Shown in pieces: positions 9,245 to 18,398 of a stretch of 64,000 bases of DNA. The stretch is from Paraglaciecola sp. MB-3u-78 (GTDB lineage Bacteria; Pseudomonadota; Gammaproteobacteria; Enterobacterales; Alteromonadaceae): NCBI RefSeq assembly GCF_002835935.1, contig NZ_PJCF01000087.1, forward strand, positions 186,001-250,000, read 5' to 3'. The notes beneath the pieces were generated by a model, which saw only the letters and a list, made by a program, of their open reading frames with translations, searched no databases and had not been told where the DNA came from. The position numbers and the translations under genes are program-made. Every line of letters starts with the position of its first letter. Position 1 is the first letter of the stretch.

Positions 9245-10200
9245 AACATAAAATATCACTGGTTATTGCAACATATAACGGCGCACTTACTCTCCCCAAA
9301 ACTCTTGCCAGTATTAATCAGTTAGAGATACCTGATAATTGTGAATTCAATGTCATTTTCATCGATAATAACAGCAATGATGAAACCTCTGAACTTCTCA
9401 CTGCATACCAATGCCAACATTCACTGGTTAAATTACATCAAACAAAACAAGGAAAAAATGCAGCACTGAATTTAATTTTTGAAGTTAATATACCATTAGG
9501 TGATTTACTAATTTTTTCTGATGATGACGTGATCTTTCCTAACCACTTTATCAATAATTACCTAGAACTAACGATTAGGCAGTCTAAGACAAACATTTTC
9601 GGTGGTGCAGTCATTCCTCACTGGCCTAGTGAAGTGCCTTCTGGACTATTAGAAGGCATTGATGCCGTTGTCGCTTTTGCCATTACCCCTAGTGAGTCAG
9701 GGTATCAATCAGGCTTAATAGATCCGGTGAAACTTCACGGACCAAACATGGCAATCAAACGTAATCTGTTTGATGAGGGTATCAGGTTCAATGAGAATAT
9801 TGGCCCAAACGGTGGGAACTACATGATGGGAAGCGAATCAGAGCTTCTCTACAGACTTAAAAATGCAGAACACGATGCATACTATGAGCATGAGTTAAAA
9901 GTGCAGCATATTATCAGACCAGAACAACTCAGCAGAAATTGGATTGCCTCACGAGCATATAAGGCTGGGCGCTCATTAGTGATGCATCAAATAAAGAATA
10001 AACAAAATATAAAAGTTAATGAACTAGCAGGTTTCCCTCGGTGGGCTCTGTTGAAACGTTGGAAAATGCAGCTAGCCAAACTTATCACCTCAAATACAAC
10101 CCCAAAAGGATATCAACTTTTGTGGCAAAGCAGTCATTTGAAAGGCTATTGTGCTGAATATAAAGTGTATATGAAGAGTATATCTAAGGAAGCAAATTAA
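9238..10200 (+). CDS. Glycosyltransferase family 2, paralogue A
   Basis: A 320-residue GT2 protein starting at a TTG inside the end of the upstream GT4 gene. It shows ISLVIATYNGALTLPKTL, VIFIDNNSNDET and IFSDDDVIFP (the DxD-type site), then GPNMAIKRNLFDEG and GSESELLYRL, the acceptor-side region. It is clearly related along its length to the protein at 10469-11392: NSxDET, QGKNAALN versus PGKNNALN, GPNM versus GPNL, and GSESE versus GSETE. The two probably arose by duplication. The linkage made is unknown. Confidence 0.88.
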   Translation: MLKHKISLVIATYNGALTLPKTLASINQLEIPDNCEFNVIFIDNNSNDETSELLTAYQCQHSLVKLHQTKQGKNAALNLIFEVNIPLGDLLIFSDDDVIFPNHFINNYLELTIRQSKTNIFGGAVIPHWPSEVPSGLLEGIDAVVAFAITPSESGYQSGLIDPVKLHGPNMAIKRNLFDEGIRFNENIGPNGGNYMMGSESELLYRLKNAEHDAYYEHELKVQHIIRPEQLSRNWIASRAYKAGRSLVMHQIKNKQNIKVNELAGFPRWALLKRWKMQLAKLITSNTTPKGYQLLWQSSHLKGYCAEYKVYMKSISKEAN

Positions 10201-10468
10201 CCGACTTTTTTGATTCGCTCGCGTTTCAACACTATTCATCTAAAACAAGTTGAAAAGGTGAATCTACAAACTAAAATGTCATTTTCAGCGCAACAGTCGA
10301 TTCTTTTTGACGAGTAGAATTTATACTCACACATAACAAAAGAAAAAATTAACGTAATAAAAACGAGACCTTTATAAAAAGTCTTTTGCCTACAGTCCTG
10401 AACTGTATACACAAATTATCAAAGTCGTTATGATTTAAAAAACAGCAAAATAGTAAGGTATTTAAACG
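10201..10468. other. Intergenic spacer between paired GT2 genes
   Basis: The spacer contains the 17-mer gacctttataaaaagtc (10367-10383), which recurs with one mismatch at 16201-16217. Just after it comes an interrupted inverted repeat, tacag-N7-ctgta (10391-10407). Together these suggest a promoter or operator region for the second GT2 gene, but this is only a guess. Confidence 0.35.
10367..10383 (+). repeat. 17-bp intergenic repeat, copy 1
   Basis: gacctttataaaaagtc lies about 85 bases before the GT2 start at 10469. A copy differing at one position lies at 16201-16217, also upstream of a plus-strand gene. The sequence is a weak palindrome (GAC...GTC) around TTTATAAA. Confidence 0.45.
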
Positions 10469-11392
10469 ATGATTTCAGTGGTTTTTACAAGTTTCAACGG
10501 CGCTAAAACTTTACCCCTCATGTTAAATAGTTTGACAACATTAACGCCCCCTAAAAATGGCTGGAAATTAATTGCTGTAGATAACTCTAGTACCGATGAA
10601 ACAAACGACATACTCAATCAATTTATTGATATATTACCCTTAACTATTTTGTTTGAAAAAAAACCAGGAAAGAACAACGCACTTAACAGCGCAATTCCTT
10701 ACTTTGAAGGGGAGCATGTAGTCTTTACAGACGATGACATCATACCAGCCCCAGACTGGTTAATTAATTATGAAATAGCCGCCAAAAATAATGACCAGCA
10801 TAGTGTTTTTGCAGGGCAAGTAAGGCATCACTGGCTAAGCCCCCCACCCAAATGGTTAATTCAAATGGCAGCAGAAGGCAGAGCCTATGCGGGCACACCA
10901 CTAGACTTACCGGGAGGCATTATTGACTGGAAAAAAATAAAGGGGCCAAACTTGATGGTTAAAAGTGATATTTTTGAACATGTCATGTTTTCACCTGACA
11001 TAGGGCCTGATGGCACAACGAATTATGTAGCTGGTTCAGAAACAGAGTTTTTAAAGCGCCTGCATAATAAGGGGCATTCAATGTTATTTGTGCCAGAAGC
11101 TAGCGTTCAACACATTGTGCGCAAAAAACAAAACCAACTTTCTACGGTACTCAAGCGTTACTTCCGAATAGGTAAAGGGGCTGAAAGACTAATGCCAACG
11201 CAATATGAACAGGATCTTCCAACTATTCTGGGGTTTCCTCGATACTGGGTAAAACAGTTATTAACAGATATATTTCAATCAGCCCGCTATTTGGTAGCAG
11301 GTAATAGCTACCAAGCAGTTTCAATTCTGATTAGTATAGCGACTGAATCAGGAAGAAAAGTGGAATGGCGCTCAATTAACAGAAAGCGTTAA
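10469..11392 (+). CDS. Glycosyltransferase family 2, paralogue B
   Basis: A 307-residue GT2 protein starting at ATG. The GT-A motifs are ISVVFTSFNGAKTLPLML, IAVDNSSTDET and VFTDDDIIPAPDWL. The acceptor-side part has GPNLMVKSDIF and GSETEFLKRL followed by a histidine-containing strand VQHIVR, all shared with the paralogue at 9238-10200. It is separated from that paralogue by a 268-base spacer that may contain its own promoter. It converges on the lectin-domain gene at 11430. The specific sugar is unknown. Confidence 0.88.
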   Translation: MISVVFTSFNGAKTLPLMLNSLTTLTPPKNGWKLIAVDNSSTDETNDILNQFIDILPLTILFEKKPGKNNALNSAIPYFEGEHVVFTDDDIIPAPDWLINYEIAAKNNDQHSVFAGQVRHHWLSPPPKWLIQMAAEGRAYAGTPLDLPGGIIDWKKIKGPNLMVKSDIFEHVMFSPDIGPDGTTNYVAGSETEFLKRLHNKGHSMLFVPEASVQHIVRKKQNQLSTVLKRYFRIGKGAERLMPTQYEQDLPTILGFPRYWVKQLLTDIFQSARYLVAGNSYQAVSILISIATESGRKVEWRSINRKR

Positions 11393-11429
11393 ATGCAGTT
11401 GCATGCTAACTAATTACTGTATGCACCAA

Positions 11430-12008
11430 CTAATAACCTACAGCAATCCAACTAGCTTCAACTTTAGAGATACGAGTATCACACCACGTGATTAAATCTA
11501 AAGAAAACCCCACTTTGGTCACATTGGTTACTTTTGTATTTATTCTATGGTCAACCCCTTTTGCAAAATCAACTGAACTTATGGTTGATAAAACCTTAGG
11601 TGGCTCCATAAATTTTGTTTTAAAATCTATTCTTTGCTTATTCAAACCTCGTTTTCCTGAACAGCCGTCAGGTTTAGCAAGCTCTGGTAATTGTTGTTTT
11701 GTGATCGATTCAGCACCTGTTTCCACCTGCATTAATAGCGGCATTCCTTGACTGATAATTTCTACCTTATCCAGTAATTTCACTTTAGCTGTAATATCAT
11801 TGATAGCAGTTTGATAAAGCGCCTGATAACTTTCAATTTCACCGACTAAGGATTTAAATTTTTGCTTCTCTTGGTATAACTCTGTTCTAGCGTTGCCTAT
11901 CTCTCTCGCTACAATCTGTTCAATACGGTTTATAACCAGCATATAGCTGCCCCACGCTGCTACCAAACATAATATTAACAATAAAATTAACAATAAAATT
12001 TTTTTCAC
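11430..12008 (-). CDS. Membrane-anchored protein with coiled coil and C-terminal H-type lectin-like domain
   Basis: A 192-residue protein. Residues 4-26 form one hydrophobic anchor. Residues about 28-80 are charged and helical, with coiled-coil character. Residues about 125-190 resemble an H-type lectin domain: PPKVLSTISSVDF, then a beta-rich stretch ending NVTKVGFSLDLITWCD and VEASWIAVGY. The conserved G-F and the closing W-I-A are the family's marks. H-type lectins, known from snail agglutinins and discoidin, bind GalNAc or related sugars. The orientation of the anchor places the lectin domain in the periplasm, where it could bind the polymer during export. The lectin call rests on pattern recognition, and the ligand is unknown. 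Confidence 0.6.
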   Translation of the reverse strand: MKKILLLILLLILCLVAAWGSYMLVINRIEQIVAREIGNARTELYQEKQKFKSLVGEIESYQALYQTAINDITAKVKLLDKVEIISQGMPLLMQVETGAESITKQQLPELAKPDGCSGKRGLNKQRIDFKTKFMEPPKVLSTISSVDFAKGVDHRINTKVTNVTKVGFSLDLITWCDTRISKVEASWIAVGY

Positions 12009-12093
12009 GTTATTAGCCCTATTAATGAATTACATTGTAAAACCAACTCAGTAGTTAACTTAAGCTGGTTAAATTTGATTGGCCTTTAAATGA

Positions 12094-13155
12094 TTATGCT
12101 GAATACACTGCAATAGTTTTCTGGGCCATAACATTCCACGTCATTTGTATAGCTTTGTTAAAATTTGTATTCCCCATTTGTTCCAACTCATTTATATCAA
12201 GCTTTTCTATCATTTGCTTTAAATGCTCTTGGGATTGGAAATACTTGACTCCTTGCTCAGGTACGCAACCAAATATTCTGGCTTTTTCAGGTAGAAGAAG
12301 CGCTTTACCACAGGACATGGCTAAGATAGTAGAACCAGAAGTGAGAGAATCAGCAAAAGGCAAACAAATAACATCTGTCATATTAATATAATTAATTAAA
12401 TCTTGATCGCTCAGGTATTCCAATTTCAATTTGATATGTTCTGATTTCACCAAATTTGATAAAGTCGCTGTATATTCCTCAGGGCGAACCAGACCAGCCA
12501 AAAACAGATAAATATCAGGTCGTTCACCCAGTTCATTAATACTCTTAATTAAACTTTCTACGCCTTTATATGAACGTATTTGACCGAAATAACCAATTAC
12601 CATAGCTGTATCAGGAATATTCAACCCGCTTCGCAGTTCACTCCTTTCGATGTTATTGATAGGGTAAAAATTGACATAACTTCCATGATAAACCACCTCT
12701 GTTTTATTAGATAAGGTCATTCCATACATTTCTTCCAAAAATGTTAATGCTTCCTTGCTGTGAACAATTATTTTATTAACTCCCTTTGCCAAAGCTTGTC
12801 TATATAACAATTCCTTTTTTTTATCATAACCTTCATGGGCAAACTTATTATGAATGGTCCATATTATTCTTTTACCGGATAATCTAATCAACCAACATTC
12901 AATAACAAGCAGTAAACACTTAAATCGATAAATAATCATATTATCTGACCAGACAGCCTGTTTTAACAAATCGGCAATCCAATGAATATGCAGTACATCA
13001 ATGTTTTTATGCTTTTTTAAAAGTTTAATGAGAGGAAAAAGACCAAAGGGGTAAGAGCCAAACTCAACTGCGTAGCCCTGGGTCTCCATTTCCTCGGCCA
13101 GTAGTTTTTGATAAGGGTTTTGTTTATAGTGAGGAACAAATAAACACTTAGACAT
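12094..13155 (-). CDS. Glycosyltransferase family 4 (GumH-like subset)
   Basis: A GT-B enzyme of about 353 residues. The N-lobe has DVLHIHWIAD and WTIHNKFAHE. The C-lobe has IGYFGQIRSYKGVESLI and LPFADSLTSGSTILAMSCGK. The place of the usual first Glu of the E-x7-E site is taken by Ser/Thr residues, as in a subset of GT4 enzymes that have SG in this loop. The start at 13155 is favoured over the ATG at 13164 because AAGGA sits at a suitable distance upstream. It lies on the minus strand between the lectin-domain gene and another glycosyltransferase, with gaps of 85 and 250 bases. The substrate is unknown. Confidence 0.82.
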   Translation of the reverse strand: MSKCLFVPHYKQNPYQKLLAEEMETQGYAVEFGSYPFGLFPLIKLLKKHKNIDVLHIHWIADLLKQAVWSDNMIIYRFKCLLLVIECWLIRLSGKRIIWTIHNKFAHEGYDKKKELLYRQALAKGVNKIIVHSKEALTFLEEMYGMTLSNKTEVVYHGSYVNFYPINNIERSELRSGLNIPDTAMVIGYFGQIRSYKGVESLIKSINELGERPDIYLFLAGLVRPEEYTATLSNLVKSEHIKLKLEYLSDQDLINYINMTDVICLPFADSLTSGSTILAMSCGKALLLPEKARIFGCVPEQGVKYFQSQEHLKQMIEKLDINELEQMGNTNFNKAIQMTWNVMAQKTIAVYSA

Positions 13156-13405
13156 CAATACCATTCCTTTTCTTTTCTTTTCTTTTTATTACATTTTAAA
13201 AGTGGCTAAAAGCATAACTAAAAGAAGAATGTGATTTTAGGTTCCAACATCAATATTTGATCCAAATCAGTAATTACATTGGGTCTGCTGTTCAACGTAT
13301 TTTAATATTCACATCTAAAAATAGGGGGCGGTTGGAAATACTTCATTTCATCCAATAGGAATGTAGTACAAGGCATAGTAAATACATTATTTATGCTATG
13401 ACAAA

Positions 13406-14320
13406 CTACTTTAAATGACGTTTAAAGCGCCAGCCAATTCTGCTCGCATATTCATTCTGAACAAAAATTACTGCCTTATAATATCTCGGATGGAACATTT
13501 CGCAATAGTTTAAATGAGAGTTAAAATTTAACCTGAAGAGGCTTTTAAAAAACGGCCAAGTATTATTAATTTGTTTATGGGTTAACAAGTAACTCGTCAT
13601 AGGAAAAAGCGGAAATAAACGAGAAATTATATTTTTTGCATCTTTGCGCACCATTTTTCGATAGGCCGATCTATCAGTTTTATCTCTGTGAATAGCGTTA
13701 ACACCAACATCTACGTGCCTGCCGTAGGTTAACGTTAAGGCGCTAAAAGCCCAGTCATAGGCATGAAATAGTTTGTGGGGGAAAGACAATCGGGCTGCTT
13801 CGGTACGAAAAACACCGTACATTCGGGAATTATCCGTAGCTTTTGAGAAATATTCAACCAATCTACTATTTGCAGTGTCTTGAATAATGGCATAGCTACC
13901 ATTTGCTTCCCCTATAAATTCGTCTTGATGATAAAATAGACATGTGCCAATTGCAGCAACCGCCTCAACTTGCTCTTCTAAGGTCGCTATAGCTTTACTC
14001 AGAAAGCCTTTTGCAAAATAATCATCCCCGGCAAGCCAACAAAAGTATGGCGTATTGGCAGCATCAAGAACGAAGCGAAAATTATTATAATATAAGTTAG
14101 TAGGCTGCTTAATTGCTTCAACCCGCTCATCTATCGCCGCATATTTTGCACACAAATCCCAGCTACCATCAGTAGAACCATCATCGGAAAGAATGATTTT
14201 ATAATCAACTTCAGAATCATTTCTAATAGACTCAATAGCTTTTGCCAGTGTTTTTTCATTATTGTAAACGGGGATCCCTATTGTAAGAGCCCTACCAGTA
14301 ACTTTACTATTGATAAGTAT
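13406..14320 (-). CDS. Glycosyltransferase family 2 with no ordinary start codon at its true N-terminus
   Basis: The first ATG/GTG/TTG in frame is the TTG at 14155, but the frame is open upstream to 14320 and that part encodes the essential GT2 N-terminus: LTIGIPVYNNEKTL, then IILSDDGSTDGSWD. Downstream comes FCWLAGDDYFAKG, the metal/donor motif. A start at 14155 would delete the nucleotide-binding strand. Between the upstream stop (14321-14323) and this strand there is no ATG, GTG or TTG. Candidate starts are ATC at 14314, six bases after AGGTGA, or ATA at 14320. Either a rare start is used, or a point mutation has removed the original ATG and the gene is now weak or dead. Confidence 0.72.
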   Translation of the reverse strand: MLINSKVTGRALTIGIPVYNNEKTLAKAIESIRNDSEVDYKIILSDDGSTDGSWDLCAKYAAIDERVEAIKQPTNLYYNNFRFVLDAANTPYFCWLAGDDYFAKGFLSKAIATLEEQVEAVAAIGTCLFYHQDEFIGEANGSYAIIQDTANSRLVEYFSKATDNSRMYGVFRTEAARLSFPHKLFHAYDWAFSALTLTYGRHVDVGVNAIHRDKTDRSAYRKMVRKDAKNIISRLFPLFPMTSYLLTHKQINNTWPFFKSLFRLNFNSHLNYCEMFHPRYYKAVIFVQNEYASRIGWRFKRHLK

Positions 14321-14535
14321 TCACCTGTAATATTTTGGAAAAAACTTTATTAACTAACTTGCCAAGATTTTTTGGCTTTATTGTATACAAATCGTCTATT
14401 TATCTGATTTTAATTAACATTTATCATCTTACCTAAAACATATAGGGGCTGCACTTTTACTTCGATGAAAATCTCCCAAAAATATTCATCAATAATGCAC
14501 TAGAGCCTGACGTTACGAGATATTGTAAATCAAAA

Positions 14536-16041
14536 TTATGCGGCACAATACTTGATCTGATTAGTTGATAACAAAATATATACTTTATCGACGCTCAAAT
14601 ATATGGAATACAAAGCGTTTTTCGATACTTCTTGCGGTACTTCATCACATAGATCTTTTTTGAATACGTCTTTCAGTGACGTGAATTCAGCAGAGAATAT
14701 ATATTGAACGTTCGCGACTCCTTTTTCTCTAAGTAAGCCAGCGGCTTGCCACCCTGCTGCTGGAGGGTTAATTGTTTCAATGAACTTATTTTTATTATTG
14801 GCAATTACTGCATGAGGCGCGACTGGCGCAGAACCCAGAATATATATGTCTATACCATCAATATTGTTATCTAATAAATCCTTTTGTATTAACGTAAATA
14901 AATTCTCATCAAAGTCGCGCTGATTTTTAAGTGCCATTCCTGAGAGATAACTAGTGTTAATGGCTATTATGGCTGGAATAATACCTATTAAAGCCATTTT
15001 AGGATGTGCCATAGCGCATATAAGTACACCAAAAACAAAAAACAAGTAAAAAGAACTAATTACCCTGTAATCAACTAAAGGCTCACTTAGTATAGCCAGA
15101 GGCCCCGCTAAAGATAAAAAGAGCAGTACAACGGACACCAGTGATATACAACAAAACTTTAATTTGTCTTTCGTCCGCCATAAACACATAAGAAATGCAA
15201 TTACAGTCACGAATAAAAATATTAAAATTGGTACTTTCAGTGAATAATGTAAGAACAATTTGGATGCATGTCCGTAAGAAATAAAATTATCTATAACATT
15301 AATGAAACCACTATAATTCAGGCTCACTAATTCACTACGGGAACTAACGTTAAAAAACAATTTTATCAGGATATAATAGGCAATGTAGCTTGAAATAAAC
15401 TGTGCACTACGAACAACGAATGTTTTGAATAAAATAGACGCTGAGCACCTAGTACTTAAAATAATGATCTCTATAGCTATAAGGCCAATAAAAATATTAG
15501 CCATTGGCTGATATAAAAACAACACAGCAATTAATAATAAGGGAGTAACTATCGCGCTTCTTTTAAAAAATGAAGCGTAACAAAACGCAAACACCGTAAG
15601 TAAAACCCCAAGTGTCATCGCGGGCGAATCATATCGATACAGAATGTTTGAGATGAAAAATGGGTTTAATGCTATGAGTAACGAAGCCCAAAAAATCCCC
15701 TTCCCTGTCTGCACTTTTAGATACTCATTAAATACATAGGCGGTAAGCCCTAAAAACAATCCTACATAAATTTGTGATAGCGGTGCGATGTCAACTAAAG
15801 TAAATTTTTGCCCAGTCATGGAAATGCCAGAGCCAGATAAAACCGCCGTAACATAGGATGCTAAATTTCTACCCAGACTATCCCAAATATATGCACCCTG
15901 CACTACTCTAGTTAAATCATCACGGTAATAAATATCTGCATGTATTAAGGGGTAAACAAAAAACAATGATATTAATATAAACCATATCAATTCACTTTTT
16001 TGTTCCGGCATGGATATTTTGAACAGGCTAGTTTTTTTCAT
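14536..16041 (-). CDS. GtrII-like polytopic membrane glucosyltransferase-domain protein
   Basis: A 501-residue membrane protein with about 10-12 helices. Near the N-terminus it has YYRDDLTRVVQG and WDSLGRNLAS, followed by DIAPLSQIYVGLFLGL. This acidic loop (DD..R...G) then GR then P-L order is the pattern of the GtrII family, periplasmic-facing enzymes that add glucose from a polyprenyl-phosphate carrier to O-antigen. The C-terminal 120 residues look like a soluble periplasmic domain. No GtrA flippase or GtrB synthase is seen beside it. The small transporter at 4191-4562 could be a functional partner, but that is speculation. Confidence 0.65.
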   Translation of the reverse strand: MKKTSLFKISMPEQKSELIWFILISLFFVYPLIHADIYYRDDLTRVVQGAYIWDSLGRNLASYVTAVLSGSGISMTGQKFTLVDIAPLSQIYVGLFLGLTAYVFNEYLKVQTGKGIFWASLLIALNPFFISNILYRYDSPAMTLGVLLTVFAFCYASFFKRSAIVTPLLLIAVLFLYQPMANIFIGLIAIEIIILSTRCSASILFKTFVVRSAQFISSYIAYYILIKLFFNVSSRSELVSLNYSGFINVIDNFISYGHASKLFLHYSLKVPILIFLFVTVIAFLMCLWRTKDKLKFCCISLVSVVLLFLSLAGPLAILSEPLVDYRVISSFYLFFVFGVLICAMAHPKMALIGIIPAIIAINTSYLSGMALKNQRDFDENLFTLIQKDLLDNNIDGIDIYILGSAPVAPHAVIANNKNKFIETINPPAAGWQAAGLLREKGVANVQYIFSAEFTSLKDVFKKDLCDEVPQEVSKNALYSIYLSVDKVYILLSTNQIKYCAA

Positions 16042-16502
16042 TTGTAGTGATTACGTCCTTAATTCCCTAGTTTTATTTTTAAGCTGGGCCATTACTAATC
16101 CGCCTAATGGAGTAATATTCTATCACTAAAATCATCTTTTTTAGCTGAATAATAGACCAGCAGACGCAAGACTAAAGTGCCCGTTTAAGCAAATTACTAA
16201 GACCTCTATAAAAAGTCAATAAAGCAGGTTTATGCTTTAAACCATGCAATAGTGTTGCTCGCTATTTCAGTTAAAACTTCCGCAGCAGCCTAAACTAGTT
16301 AGACTAGAGCAAATAGCTTTATTTGTAATATTTACCCCGTTTAAGCAACCAACTCTGACCTGTTCTTTAAATACCAACATAATTTTGCACCACCTGTAAC
16401 CTTGTGTCGTAATATGATCGACAGCAACTACCTAATTCCATTGGATATTAGGGCAAGACTTGTTTATTCTCCGTGCAAATCAATTTTAAATAAGGGAATT
16501 AT
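16042..16502. other. Divergent intergenic region
   Basis: This gap lies between the GtrII-like gene (minus) and the PQQ dehydrogenase gene (plus). It carries the second copy of the 17-bp element (16201-16217). I see no coding frame worth keeping. AAGGGAA just before ATG 16503 serves as that gene's ribosome-binding site. Confidence 0.45.
16201..16217 (+). repeat. 17-bp intergenic repeat, copy 2
   Basis: gacctctataaaaagtc matches the element at 10367-10383 at 16 of 17 positions. It lies about 285 bases upstream of the PQQ dehydrogenase start. Confidence 0.45.
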
Positions 16503-18161
16503 TTGATGAAAAGCTATAAAACTATAATATTATTGGTTTTTTGCTCCATCTCGTTTGTATTCGGTGCCATTTGGGTCAAGACAAAAATGTTTCCTTATAA
16601 ATATCTTGCTGGGCTCGAGCAAGTTACCCAATTAAGCAAAAAGGTATCAGAAACTCCTACTTTACCAAACTTTCTCGATACTGCATTTTCACGACTCAAT
16701 GAAAAGACTGTCAAACTTGATGCCACCTTCACCCTTGAACACAATGGTGGCGGGATGGTTGCCATAGGCAACCAAGCCATTATTGTTAGTAAACGGGGTA
16801 AGTTCTTTTTATACGCCAGTGGTGATAATGCAGCTGATATCGATGAATTAGACATTTCGCTGAATATTAATTATCAAGAATTTTTAACTTTCGTCAAAAC
16901 GCAGGCGCTCGACGACAAAATAGTTCGAGATTGGTTTCGCTTCATCGACGTTATCTATCGTGAAAATGATAATGGTGGTTCACTTCTTATGTCCCACTAT
17001 TTTTGGCATCCAGAAAAAGAATGTTTCACGGTGAGGATATCAAGTCTTGATTTACCAGGCATTCAACAGCTCGAGACCCTATCAAAATCAAATAATGACT
17101 GGAAAACTATTTACGACACCACACCCTGTTTGAAAATTAAGCACAAAGGATTTTACTTTGCAGGACACTTTTCAGGCGGCCGGATGGAGTTCCTTAACAA
17201 GAATGAACTGCTTTTCACCGTGGGATTCCTAGGATATGACGGATTAGCCAGTGACGTCATCTACTCACAAGGTACAGAAGGTAATTATGGAAAAATTCTA
17301 AAACTTGACCTGCAAACAGATCAAGTGTCAGATTTTTCCATCGGACACCGAAACCCGCAGGGTCTTACCATAGACAGAAAAGGCAACATATGGTCCACCG
17401 AGCACGGACCAAAAGGGGGAGACGAATTAAATTTAATCGAACAAGGTGCAAACTATGGTTGGCCTAATGTAACCTATGGCGTGGACTACGGTTCGACAAA
17501 TTGGCCACTTTCCGAATCACCTGGCCGTCATGATGGATATCGTCGTCCTGTTTTCGCTTGGGTGCCTTCTATTGGTGTATCTAACCTTATAGAGGTACAA
17601 GGATTCTTGCCAGAGTGGGACGGAGATATCCTAGTGACATCCTTGAAACAACAAACTCTTTTCCGAGTACGTTATGTCGAAGGAAGAGCTACATTTGTAG
17701 AGCCCATTAATACGGGTGTGCGTATCAGGGATATAGATCAATTTGAAAACGGAAACATAGTGCTATGGTCGGATGAAACTTGGATAGTAGAATTAACGCC
17801 CGCAGAGGACTTTATCACCCCAGATATCGACGACTTGACAGTTGACCTTGACGCAACCGACAAACAACAAGCAATCAACGCCATACATTCCTGCGAAATG
17901 TGCCATAGCGTTACACCTGAAGGTAACAACACGGCAGCACCAAACTTATGGGGAGTGTACAACCGAAAAATCGCTGGAAGCTCTTTCGAGCGATATTCAT
18001 CAGCGCTTCGGACTAAGCTGGGAGTTTGGGATGAACAAAACCTCAATAGCTGGCTCGAAGACAGCAATAGCTTCGCTAACGGAACGAGTATGGTATATCC
18101 AGGGATCTCTAATCCCAAAGTGCGTAAAGTAGTCATTGACTATATAAAAGCCCTGCAATGA
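16503..18161 (+). CDS. PQQ-dependent sugar dehydrogenase-like protein with C-terminal cytochrome c domain
   Basis: A 552-residue protein. Residues 5-25 form a membrane anchor or signal. Residues about 60-440 are a six-bladed beta-propeller of the soluble glucose dehydrogenase/Yli type: GHRNPQGLTIDRKGNIWSTE, then HGPKGGDELN and GANYGWPNVTYGVDYG are its landmarks. Residues about 455-552 form a class I cytochrome c with C464-E-M-C467-H468 for heme and a downstream Met in GTSMVYPG as likely axial ligand. The architecture implies oxidation of a sugar or aldose end in the periplasm with electrons passed to the fused heme. It stands alone in the exopolysaccharide region, directly before an insertion sequence. 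The substrate is unknown. Confidence 0.88.
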   Translation: MMKSYKTIILLVFCSISFVFGAIWVKTKMFPYKYLAGLEQVTQLSKKVSETPTLPNFLDTAFSRLNEKTVKLDATFTLEHNGGGMVAIGNQAIIVSKRGKFFLYASGDNAADIDELDISLNINYQEFLTFVKTQALDDKIVRDWFRFIDVIYRENDNGGSLLMSHYFWHPEKECFTVRISSLDLPGIQQLETLSKSNNDWKTIYDTTPCLKIKHKGFYFAGHFSGGRMEFLNKNELLFTVGFLGYDGLASDVIYSQGTEGNYGKILKLDLQTDQVSDFSIGHRNPQGLTIDRKGNIWSTEHGPKGGDELNLIEQGANYGWPNVTYGVDYGSTNWPLSESPGRHDGYRRPVFAWVPSIGVSNLIEVQGFLPEWDGDILVTSLKQQTLFRVRYVEGRATFVEPINTGVRIRDIDQFENGNIVLWSDETWIVELTPAEDFITPDIDDLTVDLDATDKQQAINAIHSCEMCHSVTPEGNNTAAPNLWGVYNRKIAGSSFERYSSALRTKLGVWDEQNLNSWLEDSNSFANGTSMVYPGISNPKVRKVVIDYIKALQ

Positions 18162-18398
18162 ACCATTTCCAGAGGTTTTCTAGGAGTAACTAGCTCAAGT
18201 ACTAAATAGCAAATATGATTAGCGGGTAAGTTATAAAACAACTTATCCAATTTTCTGAATGGTTGACAGGAGGCTGATATTCTCATTATATAAATCATTC
18301 GAGATCTAATAGTATTAAATAGGCAATATGAACCGTTTAACTAGATTTTGAATTTTAATTTTACACTTTATAAACGAAATATAGAACCTTTAGCCTTG

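Noticed and set aside
10391-10407. LexA-like box tacag-N7-ctgta
   Set aside because: The gammaproteobacterial SOS box is CTGT-N8-ACAG; this is the reverse order with different spacing.
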